5,485 nt of DNA from Ardenticatenales bacterium (GTDB lineage Bacteria > Chloroflexota > Anaerolineae > Promineifilales > UBA4811). Under the pieces are notes generated by a model. The model saw nothing but the letters and a program-made list of their open reading frames with translations, ran no database searches and was not told the origin of the DNA. The DNA is taken from NCBI GenBank assembly GCA_030667645.1, contig DAOUVM010000198.1, positions 1 through 5,485 of the forward strand, read 5' to 3'. This document shows positions 1 to 5,485 of this stretch, piece after piece (within the stretch, counting starts at the first letter, position 1; each line of letters begins with the position of its first letter). The position numbers and the translations under genes are program-made.

Positions 1-870
1 ATTCGAACTGACCCCGCCGTGGAAGAGTTCTACGAATTGGTGTCTCGACGTGAGCGCCACCTGGGAATGCTGACAGAGCCAGATGCCAGGGCTCTGCTTC
101 TGAGTCTACCGGCGCATCTCCCTGCCCTCCCCGGCCCACGACCGGCAGATGAGGCGATTAAATTGGACAAAGCCGAAATCGACTATGTTTGGCGCCAGGC
201 AAACGGTCATCCCGGGCTGCTGCTGACGGTCGCCCAACTGCTCATTCAACTGGAAGCGGGTGCGCCGGAGCTCTATCGTCAGCAAGGACTCGAACTAGTC
301 ACCCAGCAGTTGGACAATAGCGAAATGGCCCAGAATGATTGCGTCAAGCTCTGGCATCAACTATCAGAAGGGGAACAAGGCGGCCTGCTCCAGTTTGTGG
401 TCGAAGGGGCGGCTGGTTTGCCCGAACCGGTGCTTGGCTCGTTGAAACAAAAGGGAATCCTGATAGAGGGGAAGCGGACTCGGATCTTTGGTGAGCGCTT
501 TGCAGCTTTTGTTCAGCGGAGGCGGCGAACCGAACTAGACTATCCGGAAGGGATCTGGATTGATGTGGATGCTGGCGATGTGTGGGTAGACGGGCGACGA
601 GCGTCCACCTTGACGGAACTGGAATTTCATCTGCTCCAGACCTTGTACGGCCGGCTGGGAAAGCTTTGTGACAAATATCTGATCGTCGAGTCAGTGTGGG
701 GCCAGGAATTCATTGATCAGGTTGATAACGCACGCATCGAGAAGCTCATCAGCCGCCTGCGCAACAAGATCGAACCCGAGCCCAACAACCCCCGGTATTT
801 GGTGACTGTGCGAGGCCGGGGATACAAACTCCTTCAATTCCCGTCCCAAGTGTACTCTGAAAACAGGTAA
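1..870 (+). CDS. ATPase-like regulator with C-terminal OmpR/PhoB-type winged helix (5' partial)
   Basis: The frame is open from base 1 with no stop, so the gene starts upstream; the GTG at 19 is probably internal. The visible part has three regions. Bases about 55-290 resemble the lid region of AAA/STAND-type ATPases: an L-TEPDARALL helix, then ANGHPGLLL (GHP at 205-213), the GHP-LL signature that follows the nucleotide-binding core in such ATPases. Walker A and B motifs are not in view and would lie upstream. Bases about 320-530 look like a small winged-helix linker (LSEGEQGGLLQFV, then LKQKGILIEG). Bases about 547-837 are a Trans_reg_C-type DNA-binding domain: a TLTELEFHLLQTL helix, the recognition helix NARIEKLISRLRNKIE, and the wing LVTVRGRGYKL (799-831). 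No receiver domain is visible in the window. It probably acts as a cytoplasmic transcription regulator controlled by nucleotide or ligand state. The winged helix is near certain; the ATPase part is inferred from the lid only. The next gene lies 76 bases downstream on the same strand, suggesting co-transcription. Confidence -1.
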   Translation: MRTDPAVEEFYELVSRRERHLGMLTEPDARALLLSLPAHLPALPGPRPADEAIKLDKAEIDYVWRQANGHPGLLLTVAQLLIQLEAGAPELYRQQGLELVTQQLDNSEMAQNDCVKLWHQLSEGEQGGLLQFVVEGAAGLPEPVLGSLKQKGILIEGKRTRIFGERFAAFVQRRRRTELDYPEGIWIDVDAGDVWVDGRRASTLTELEFHLLQTLYGRLGKLCDKYLIVESVWGQEFIDQVDNARIEKLISRLRNKIEPEPNNPRYLVTVRGRGYKLLQFPSQVYSENR

Positions 871-946
871 CCCTCCGTTCGCGCCCGCGTGCTGGATCGC
901 CAAGATCATCACCGTGAAGGCTGATTCGTAGCTCGGCAGCAAAGAA

Positions 947-2080
947 ATGACCCAATACCACAAATACCACATTCTGATTGTAGAAGACGATGAGTCGATG
1001 CGGGAGATCGTCCAGGATATCCTTGATCTGCAGGGTTACCAAACCTATACGGCCAAGAACGGGCAGGAAGCATTGGAGGCACTCGAGTGGTTGCGGGCCA
1101 ACTTGATTGTGTCGGACATTATGATGCCCGTATTGGATGGATACGAATTCTATCAACAGGTTCGCTCTCATCACAAGTGGTCACATATACCGTTCATCTT
1201 CCTCACAGCCAAGGGAAGCAGGCAGGATGTCCTGATGGGCAAGCAGATGGGCGCGGATGACTATCTCACCAAACCATTCAGCCCTGAGGAGCTATTGGTA
1301 GCCGTTGGTTCAAAGCTGGCGATTGCGGAACGCTGGAAGAATGCTCATCAGCGAGAGATTGCGGCTGTCAAACGCAATATCCTTGGCACCCTCAACCACG
1401 AGTTCCGCACCCCCTTGACCCACATTGCCACATATACCGCGGTTCTGGCATCAGGTAGTGGGCAACTGAGTCAAGCTGACTTTCAGGAGTTCTGCCAGGT
1501 GATTCTTGACGGCAGCAATCGCCTGCGATCTCTGGTAGAGGATTTCCTCTTCTTGGTCGAGTTGGAGACAGGGGAGACCAAGAGTGCCTATGAGAAACGG
1601 CGAACCCTGATCGAGAGCTACTCCACCCTGGTGCAGGTGAGCGTCGCCCGCCACCAAAGGAGGGCAGAAGAAAAGGGTCTGAGCATTGACGTCCGGCTGG
1701 CCGATGACATTCGGCCAATCATCGCCGACACTGAGTATCTCGCCGACGCGATTTCGCGGTTGGTTGATAATGCCGTCAAGTTCTCTCCCAGTGGAGCCGG
1801 TTCGGTTGTCCTCAGTCTGGACACGGCCAAAGACATGGTTCGGGTGTCAGTCAGCGATCAAGGGATTGGAATCCGGCCGGAGGCCTTGGATGACATGTTT
1901 CAGGCGCTCCATCAAGTTGACCGTGATAGCATGGAGCAGCAGGGTACCGGAAGTGGTCTGGCAATCGTCAAAGCTATTGTCACGCTTCACGGGGGAGAGA
2001 TCAAAGTCGAAAGCGAACCCGGCAAGGGTAGCGCTTTCACCATCTGGCTACCGGCGGCGAAGAGGGGATTTGACACCTGA
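947..2080 (+). CDS. Response regulator receiver-histidine kinase (receiver-HisKA-HATPase), cytoplasmic
   Basis: This 377-residue protein reverses the usual hybrid-kinase order: receiver first, kinase core second. The receiver covers residues about 8-125, with acidic pair D14/D15, phosphoacceptor D57 in VSDIMMPVLDG, T87 and K109 (LTKPF), so all key residues are present. The HisKA domain begins near residue 135, with phospho-acceptor H151 in the H-box NHEFRTPL. The HATPase_c domain (about 220-370) has N275 in the N-box (LVDNAVKFSP), the G1 motif DQGIGI (304-309) and the G2 motif GTGSGLAIVK (333-342). The catalytic set is complete. No membrane segment, PAS, GAF or HAMP domain is present, so input must come through the receiver or a partner protein. 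The start is fixed by an in-frame TAG at 929-931 with no other start codon between. The ribosome binding site is weak (AAAGAA directly before the ATG), so translation may depend partly on the upstream gene. No receiver-bearing DNA-binding partner is in the window; the cognate output is unknown. Confidence -1.
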   Translation: MTQYHKYHILIVEDDESMREIVQDILDLQGYQTYTAKNGQEALEALEWLRANLIVSDIMMPVLDGYEFYQQVRSHHKWSHIPFIFLTAKGSRQDVLMGKQMGADDYLTKPFSPEELLVAVGSKLAIAERWKNAHQREIAAVKRNILGTLNHEFRTPLTHIATYTAVLASGSGQLSQADFQEFCQVILDGSNRLRSLVEDFLFLVELETGETKSAYEKRRTLIESYSTLVQVSVARHQRRAEEKGLSIDVRLADDIRPIIADTEYLADAISRLVDNAVKFSPSGAGSVVLSLDTAKDMVRVSVSDQGIGIRPEALDDMFQALHQVDRDSMEQQGTGSGLAIVKAIVTLHGGEIKVESEPGKGSAFTIWLPAAKRGFDT

Positions 2081-2181
2081 GCTGTGGGTTGGGGAGCATG
2101 AGGCCACGTCTGTCGAAACCCCAGGCACACAGCGGCCGTGTCGGCGCCTTTTCATCGCTCGACCCGACCGGCAACTGCAGT

Positions 2182-2208
2182 GTCAGTCGACCGTCAGTGC
2201 CTCGTCAT
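2182..2208 (+). promoter_or_regulatory. Three 11-base-phased GTCA direct repeats, candidate OmpR/PhoB-type operator
   Basis: GTCAGT occurs at 2182-2187 and 2193-2198, and GTCAT at 2204-2208. Successive copies start exactly 11 bases apart, about one helical turn, and all lie on the same strand. OmpR/PhoB-family winged-helix regulators typically bind head-to-tail direct repeats of about 11 bases; the E. coli Pho box core TGTCA is similar to these units. The array lies in the gap ahead of pspA and about 20 bases upstream of an AT-rich -10-like element. The preceding gene pair includes a DNA-binding domain of this family. The repeats are seen directly; their role and the binding protein are inferred. 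Confidence -1.
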
Positions 2209-2228
2209 GGGATCAAGCGTTTCCGGTG

Positions 2229-2234
2229 TATATT
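2229..2234 (+). promoter_or_regulatory. Possible -10 element (TATATT) ahead of pspA
   Basis: TATATT sits in the most AT-rich patch of the gap between the kinase gene and pspA, 66 bases before the pspA start codon. No good -35 hexamer lies 16-18 bases upstream (the sequence there is CATGGG). That would suit an activator-dependent promoter in which the phased repeats at 2182-2208 replace the -35 contact. This is a weak call based on composition and position only. Confidence -1.
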
Positions 2235-2245
2235 TTACTTGAAGG

Positions 2246-2259
2246 CCATGTATTCATGG
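2246..2259. repeat. Short perfect inverted repeat in the presumed pspA leader
   Basis: CCATG at 2246-2250 and CATGG at 2255-2259 form perfect 5-base arms around TATT. The dyad begins 11 bases after the TATATT element, close to where transcription would start if that promoter is real, so it could be an operator or a small leader hairpin. Dyads of this size are common by chance. It is too short, and lacks the following T-run, to be a terminator. Confidence -1.
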
Positions 2260-2284
2260 AGCGTCCCTGCAAATCAATAGAGAC

Positions 2285-2290
2285 TGGAGG
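2285..2290 (+). promoter_or_regulatory. Ribosome binding site for pspA with long spacing
   Basis: TGGAGG is a strong Shine-Dalgarno match, but it is separated from the ATG at 2301 by 10 bases, longer than the usual 5-9. An in-frame TAA at 2292-2294 lies between it and the ATG, so no closer upstream start is possible. Confidence -1.
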
Positions 2291-2300
2291 ATAACACAAG

Positions 2301-2993
2301 ATGGCATCGTTGATTGACAAAGTACAGACTCTGATTTCCGCTAACCTTCACGCCATGGTGGACAAGGCACTCGAGTCCAATTCGGTTGCCGTGATGGACG
2401 AATACATCCGCCAAGCCGAAGACAACCTGGAAAAGTTAGAGGACACAGTGGTGACGGTGGGGGGAACCGTCAAGACACTCAAACGCAAGTGGGAGCAGCA
2501 CCAGGCAGAGGCTGAAAAGATAGACAAGAGCATTGATACATTGCTGCTGCAAGGCAAGAAGGAATTAGCGGCCGCTGCCCAGTCCCGGCTCAACTCCAGC
2601 CAGCGGATTGCCTCCGATTATCAGGGCCAGTGGGCAGAGCAGCAAAAGCAGTATGAACAACTGCTTGGCGCGCGGCGCAAACTGGAGGCCAAGCTCACTA
2701 CGATCCGCCAAGAGCGTGAACATCTGCAGGCGCTGCTAGAATTGGCCAAATCCAAGGAAGTGGCTATCAAAGCCATAAAGTCGCTGGACGATCTGGCCGG
2801 TGTGGGCGATGCAGACATTGCGCGAATCGGAGAATCAATCCGGGCGCGGCTTGACCGGGCGTCTGCCCAGAGCGAGATGTACGCCGGACGACTTGAAGCT
2901 CAGATGGATGAAGTGCTGGAAAAGAGCGAGATTGACATTCAGTTGGCAGAGCGGATGCGGCGGCTGGGCTTACAGGAAGAAGCGGCCGGCTAG
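2301..2993 (+). CDS. pspA: PspA/IM30 family membrane-stress (ESCRT-III-like) protein
   Basis: At 230 residues this is close to the usual length of bacterial PspA (about 220). The N-terminal segment (residues 1-26, MASLIDKVQTLISANLHAMV and the residues after it) matches the family's amphipathic membrane-binding helix. It is followed by the characteristic YIRQAEDNLEKLED region and a long, highly charged, Ala/Glu/Lys/Gln-rich coiled coil to about residue 155, then shorter helices to the C-terminus. There is no signal peptide or transmembrane segment. PspA/IM30 proteins are cytoplasmic and assemble into ESCRT-III-like rods or rings on the inner membrane face when it is damaged or depolarised. The Asp-Pro often found after the first helix in this family is replaced here (ALESNSVAVMDEY). 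An in-frame TAA at 2292-2294 fixes the start. The gene opens what looks like a separate transcription unit behind a 220-base gap and is followed after 42 bases by two anchored extracytoplasmic proteins. No PspF, PspB or PspC homologue is visible. The family call is firm; the physiological trigger is unknown. Confidence -1.
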   Translation: MASLIDKVQTLISANLHAMVDKALESNSVAVMDEYIRQAEDNLEKLEDTVVTVGGTVKTLKRKWEQHQAEAEKIDKSIDTLLLQGKKELAAAAQSRLNSSQRIASDYQGQWAEQQKQYEQLLGARRKLEAKLTTIRQEREHLQALLELAKSKEVAIKAIKSLDDLAGVGDADIARIGESIRARLDRASAQSEMYAGRLEAQMDEVLEKSEIDIQLAERMRRLGLQEEAAG

Positions 2994-3035
2994 TCCCTGT
3001 CACGATAAACCGGTCACCCATCAAGGGAGTAGAGC

Positions 3036-4244
3036 ATGAACCGCACGCGCTGGGTTTTCGTTGCCATTGTCGGCATCGCGGTAGTGATTGTCGGCGTTGG
3101 CGTCATTGTCTTGGCGCCTTCGTCGGACGATCAATATGCACTGTCTGGCAGGGATGAGATCGACATCAACCAAGCGGTCGAGGTCTCGGTGGTGACAGCA
3201 TTGTCCATTGAGCCGTGGATTCGAGATGCGGCCAGCCAGTTCAACCAGGACAGACACATCCTTGAGGATACAGGGCAGCCCATCAACGTGACGATTATCC
3301 CGATGGATGGGCTGGCAGCCAAGAGCCGGTGGGAGCGCGAGGAGATGGATCCCATGCCCACAGCCTGGATCCCCGACAGTCGCTATCTCACCGAGTTGGT
3401 GAACGCGACCTTTAAGGAGAGGCTCGGCCGAGACGTCTTTCTCACCGATGGTGAGTACAGAGGCAGGCCCGTCGCCATCACCCTGCTGGCTTGGGGCATC
3501 TATGAGAGTCGCGCTCAGGCGCTTGAGCAGACATATGGGGCCATCAACTGGCAGGTGATCCACGATGCGGCCGTGAACCCGGACGGCTGGGATGCATTGG
3601 GTGGAGAGGAAGAGTGGGGCTTTTTCAAGCTGGCTATCTCCAACCCGCGCAAGAATGTCAGCGGATTGGCGGCGATGGTGGCGGCCGCCGGTGGTTATTA
3701 CGACCAGACCGGAATCAGCGTAGAGGACGTGAACAGCAACGACTTTCAGGATTGGCTAGCCGAGATTATGAGTTCGATGAGCGACTTGAGCGGCGGCACC
3801 TACACCGTCCAGGATCTCGCCCTTTTCGGCTATACTACGGGAGACGCAGGGCAGTTGCTGGAAAGCGACCTCTTGCTTAACATGGAGGGGATACAGACCC
3901 GCTGGGCGGACCCGCTCCGTATCGTCTATCCACAATACGTCACCTGGTTCGATTTCCCGTTCACCGTATGGATCGGACCAGAGACCACAGCGAGCCAGAA
4001 GAATGCGGCGCTCGTCTTTGAGGATTATCTGCTCTCCGATTCGATTCAGCAGCGCGCGTTAGCCTATGGCCTTCGGCCGGTGAGCCCCAACATCCCAGTA
4101 GATGGCCCAGATAGCCTTTTCATCCGATGGGAATCCCAGGGCGCACAGACAGTGATCCCCCGCACGACTGCCATGCGTTCGCCAGACCGTGACGTGTTGC
4201 AGGATTTGCTGCGCTTTTTCGACTTGAGGGTTGCCGACAGATAG
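3036..4244 (+). CDS. Membrane-anchored extracellular solute-binding-like protein lacking a VWA domain
   Basis: This 402-residue protein has one N-terminal hydrophobic segment (residues about 6-27, after MNRTR) with no lipobox cysteine, so it is either an uncleaved membrane anchor or a weak signal peptide. From about residue 49 it reads as a periplasmic-binding-protein fold of the SBP_bac_1/11 type: VEVSVVTALSIEPWIRDAA at the first strand and helix, PTAWIPDSRYLTEL, the hinge-like RPVAITLLAWGIY, and near the end VFEDYLLSDSIQQRALAYGLRP, the usual closing helix plus GLRP motif. The tail from PRTT (375-378) to the stop aligns with the linker of the next gene, where a VWA domain probably follows; here the protein simply ends. 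A good ribosome binding site (AAGGGAG, 3023-3029, six bases from the ATG) and an in-frame TAG at 3030-3032 fix the start. No permease or transport ATPase is nearby, so a sensing or ligand-presenting role fits better than uptake. The ligand is unknown. Confidence -1.
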   Translation: MNRTRWVFVAIVGIAVVIVGVGVIVLAPSSDDQYALSGRDEIDINQAVEVSVVTALSIEPWIRDAASQFNQDRHILEDTGQPINVTIIPMDGLAAKSRWEREEMDPMPTAWIPDSRYLTELVNATFKERLGRDVFLTDGEYRGRPVAITLLAWGIYESRAQALEQTYGAINWQVIHDAAVNPDGWDALGGEEEWGFFKLAISNPRKNVSGLAAMVAAAGGYYDQTGISVEDVNSNDFQDWLAEIMSSMSDLSGGTYTVQDLALFGYTTGDAGQLLESDLLLNMEGIQTRWADPLRIVYPQYVTWFDFPFTVWIGPETTASQKNAALVFEDYLLSDSIQQRALAYGLRPVSPNIPVDGPDSLFIRWESQGAQTVIPRTTAMRSPDRDVLQDLLRFFDLRVADR

Positions 4245-4272
4245 GCGGGCAGTGCGCGCCGCTACGGAACAC

Positions 4273-4297
4273 TCACTGCTGATCAGTGACAACTGAT
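4273..4297. repeat. Two overlapping, mutually exclusive inverted repeats before the second binding-protein gene
   Basis: TCACTG (4273-4278) pairs perfectly with CAGTGA (4284-4289) around a 5-base loop. ATCAGT (4282-4287) pairs perfectly with ACTGAT (4292-4297) around a 4-base loop. The two hairpins share bases, so only one can form at a time, and the second ends two bases before the GGAGA ribosome binding site. No T-run follows, so neither is an intrinsic terminator. They could modulate translation of the downstream gene or form a DNA-level operator (CTGATCAG at 4279-4286 is an 8-base palindrome). The arms are directly visible; the function is speculative. Confidence -1.
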
Positions 4298-4299
4298 TC

Positions 4300-4304
4300 G
4301 GAGA
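4300..4304 (+). promoter_or_regulatory. Ribosome binding site deciding the start at 4310
   Basis: GGAGA lies five bases before the ATG at 4310. It favours this start over the only other in-frame candidate, a GTG at 4286 that sits inside the inverted repeats; an in-frame TGA at 4280-4282 blocks anything earlier. Confidence -1.
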
Positions 4305-4309
4305 ACAGC

Positions 4310-5485
4310 ATGCCTAGATCGCACAGACGTGCCCGTCCCAAACAAAAGCAATCTGCCGCTGTTATTGGCGCCCTGATAGCCCTCGTCATGGTCATCGTCG
4401 TCGGTGGATGTCTCTGCTGGGCGATTTACCAAGGGATATCCACGACCGCCAAGCTGTTTCAGGATGAGGACGTTGACTGGGATGGAGCAGCCATCTTGCG
4501 TGTGGCCTACTCACCCGAAAAAGAAGACATGTTCGTTCAACTGGTGGAGGATTTCAATCAGGCGGACCACCAGACAGCGGACGGTCGTGCCATCCGGGTG
4601 CACGCCATCCGCATGGAGCCGGAGGCTATGCTGCTGGGGGCAATCAACGGCGAGTTCGAAGCGATGAGCCCGGATAGCTCCATCTGGCTGCACCAACTCG
4701 ACCAGTTGCATGCGGAGCAAGTCTCGGATCCGGATTCATTCCTGGTTAGTCAGACGCGGCGCTATGCTATCTCACCCATCGTGATCGCCATCTGGAAAGA
4801 TGCCGCCGTTGAGCTGGGCTGGCCGGATAGAGCACTTGGTTGGAACAGCCTGGTCGATCACGCCCTTGCCAATCCTGATTTCACGTGGAGTCACCCATCT
4901 ACGGCCTCCGCCTCTGGGCTGCTGGCCACACTCGCCGAATTCTATGCCGCTTCGGGCGTCACCCGGGGCTTGACGACGGAGGATCTACAAAAGCCAGAGA
5001 CGATATCCCGGTTGCAGCAGATGGAAGGAACAGTGAGTTACTATGGCGAAGGGGAGTGGGCCATTGCGCAACAGGTCAACGCGCGCGGTCGGGAGTACCT
5101 GGACGCCTTTGTCGCCCAGGAGCAGTTAGTCGTATGGCTCAACCAGCAAGGCCACGAGGTTATCGCCATCTACCCGGTAGAGGGCTCCCTGTGGGAGGAT
5201 CACCCGTTGGCTTTGCTGGAGATCGAAGGGCTGACCAACAACCAGCGGCTGGCTTTTGAAAAGTTTGCCTCCTTTCTGGAATCACCGGAAGCGCAAGCCA
5301 AAGTACTGGACAGTGGCTACCGGCCGGCCGATCTAAGCCTTGATCTCAAAGGCGAACACTCGCCGCTCAAGGCTACCAATGGAGTCAACCCTGACGAGCC
5401 ACGAACCACCATGCAACTCCCCGGCGCGCAGGTCATTGATCACGTGCGAAACGTCTGGTGGCTCATCAAGCGCAAGACCAACGTC
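4310..5485 (+). CDS. Membrane-anchored solute-binding-like protein, probably continuing into a VWA domain (3' partial)
   Basis: The frame runs 392 codons from ATG to the last base of the window without a stop. A basic N-terminus (residues 1-13, rich in Arg/Lys) precedes a hydrophobic segment at about 16-40. It contains VGGC (Cys34), a loose lipobox, but hydrophobic residues continue after it, so a transmembrane anchor is as likely as a lipoprotein. From about residue 61 a periplasmic-binding-protein fold follows: ILRVAYSPEKEDMFVQLVEDFNQ-like first strand and helix, MSPDSSIWLHQL, ISPIVIAIWKDAAVELGWP, SHPSTASASGLLATLAEFYAASG, and LAFEKFASFLESPEAQAKVLDSGYRP at the close. After PRTT (364-367) comes a helix ending WWLIKRKTNV, which in comparable Chloroflexota and Actinomycetota proteins leads directly into the first strand and DxSxS metal site of a VWA domain. 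That domain is outside the window and is inferred. It is a divergent paralogue of the preceding gene, 65 bases upstream, and is probably co-transcribed with it and pspA. Confidence -1.
   Translation, partial: MPRSHRRARPKQKQSAAVIGALIALVMVIVVGGCLCWAIYQGISTTAKLFQDEDVDWDGAAILRVAYSPEKEDMFVQLVEDFNQADHQTADGRAIRVHAIRMEPEAMLLGAINGEFEAMSPDSSIWLHQLDQLHAEQVSDPDSFLVSQTRRYAISPIVIAIWKDAAVELGWPDRALGWNSLVDHALANPDFTWSHPSTASASGLLATLAEFYAASGVTRGLTTEDLQKPETISRLQQMEGTVSYYGEGEWAIAQQVNARGREYLDAFVAQEQLVVWLNQQGHEVIAIYPVEGSLWEDHPLALLEIEGLTNNQRLAFEKFASFLESPEAQAKVLDSGYRPADLSLDLKGEHSPLKATNGVNPDEPRTTMQLPGAQVIDHVRNVWWLIKRKTNV

Noticed and set aside
19..21. GTG at 19 as the true start of the first gene
   Set aside because: The frame is open to base 1, no ribosome binding site can be assessed in the 18 bases before it, and the protein would begin in the middle of an ATPase lid. 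A partial gene is more likely.
2081..2160. Intrinsic terminator after the kinase gene
   Set aside because: The best pairing is a 5-base TGGGG/CCCCA stem with a loop of more than 20 bases and no T-run. The GGCGCCTTTT stretch has no usable hairpin.
2089..2280. Small + strand ORF of 63 codons in the gap before pspA, and a longer frame from 1686 to 2294
   Set aside because: The first has no ribosome binding site and overlaps the candidate regulatory repeats. The second lies mostly inside the kinase gene in another frame. Neither translation resembles a known protein.
2081..2300. Sigma-54 promoter for pspA, as in enterobacteria
   Set aside because: No TGGCAC-N5-TTGC-like element was found in the gap and no PspF-like activator is present in the window.
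2999..3017. Two GTCAC copies between pspA and the next gene as further regulator sites
   Set aside because: Their offset is 14 bases, not 11, and there is no -10-like element behind them, so they do not match the array ahead of pspA.
3021..3563. 180-codon ORF on the - strand
   Set aside because: It lies antisense to the well-supported binding-protein gene and its translation shows no domain or membrane pattern.
4404..5259. Two + strand ORFs (4404-4667 and 4885-5259) at the right end
   Set aside because: Both lie in other frames inside the open 392-codon gene starting at 4310, which has a ribosome binding site, an anchor and recognisable binding-protein motifs.

Overview
The window holds five genes, all on the + strand and spaced by 42 to 220 bases. 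The first is cut by the left edge and the last by the right edge. No rRNA, tRNA, CRISPR array or insertion sequence was seen. Three protein types point to Chloroflexota (Anaerolineae or Caldilineae-like), with Actinomycetota as an alternative: an ATPase fused to an OmpR/PhoB-type winged helix, a receiver-first histidine kinase, and a solute-binding domain that probably leads into a von Willebrand factor A (VWA) domain. This placement rests on architecture alone and is tentative.

Layout. Bases 1-870 are the 3' part of a gene for an ATPase-lid-like region followed by an OmpR/PhoB-type DNA-binding domain. Bases 947-2080 encode a 377-residue protein with an N-terminal receiver and a complete HisKA/HATPase kinase core but no membrane sensor. 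Bases 2081-2300 are the largest gap. It carries three GTCA-containing direct repeats at an exact 11-base period, followed by an AT-rich -10-like element. Bases 2301-2993 encode a PspA/IM30 (ESCRT-III-like) membrane-stress protein. Bases 3036-4244 encode a membrane-anchored extracytoplasmic solute-binding-like protein. Bases 4310-5485 encode a second, divergent paralogue whose frame is still open at the window edge. It is cut at the junction where a VWA domain normally follows in this type of protein.

How they may work together (inference). The first two genes look like the regulatory half: a cytoplasmic kinase with its own receiver, and a DNA-binding protein that lacks a receiver. The other three look like the effector half: PspA on the cytoplasmic face of the membrane, and two anchored binding-protein domains outside it with no ABC permease or ATPase in view. 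The 11-base-phased repeats ahead of pspA have the geometry expected for an OmpR/PhoB-type binding site, so the first gene's product is a natural candidate regulator. The whole resembles an envelope-stress or surface-sensing module, not a nutrient importer.
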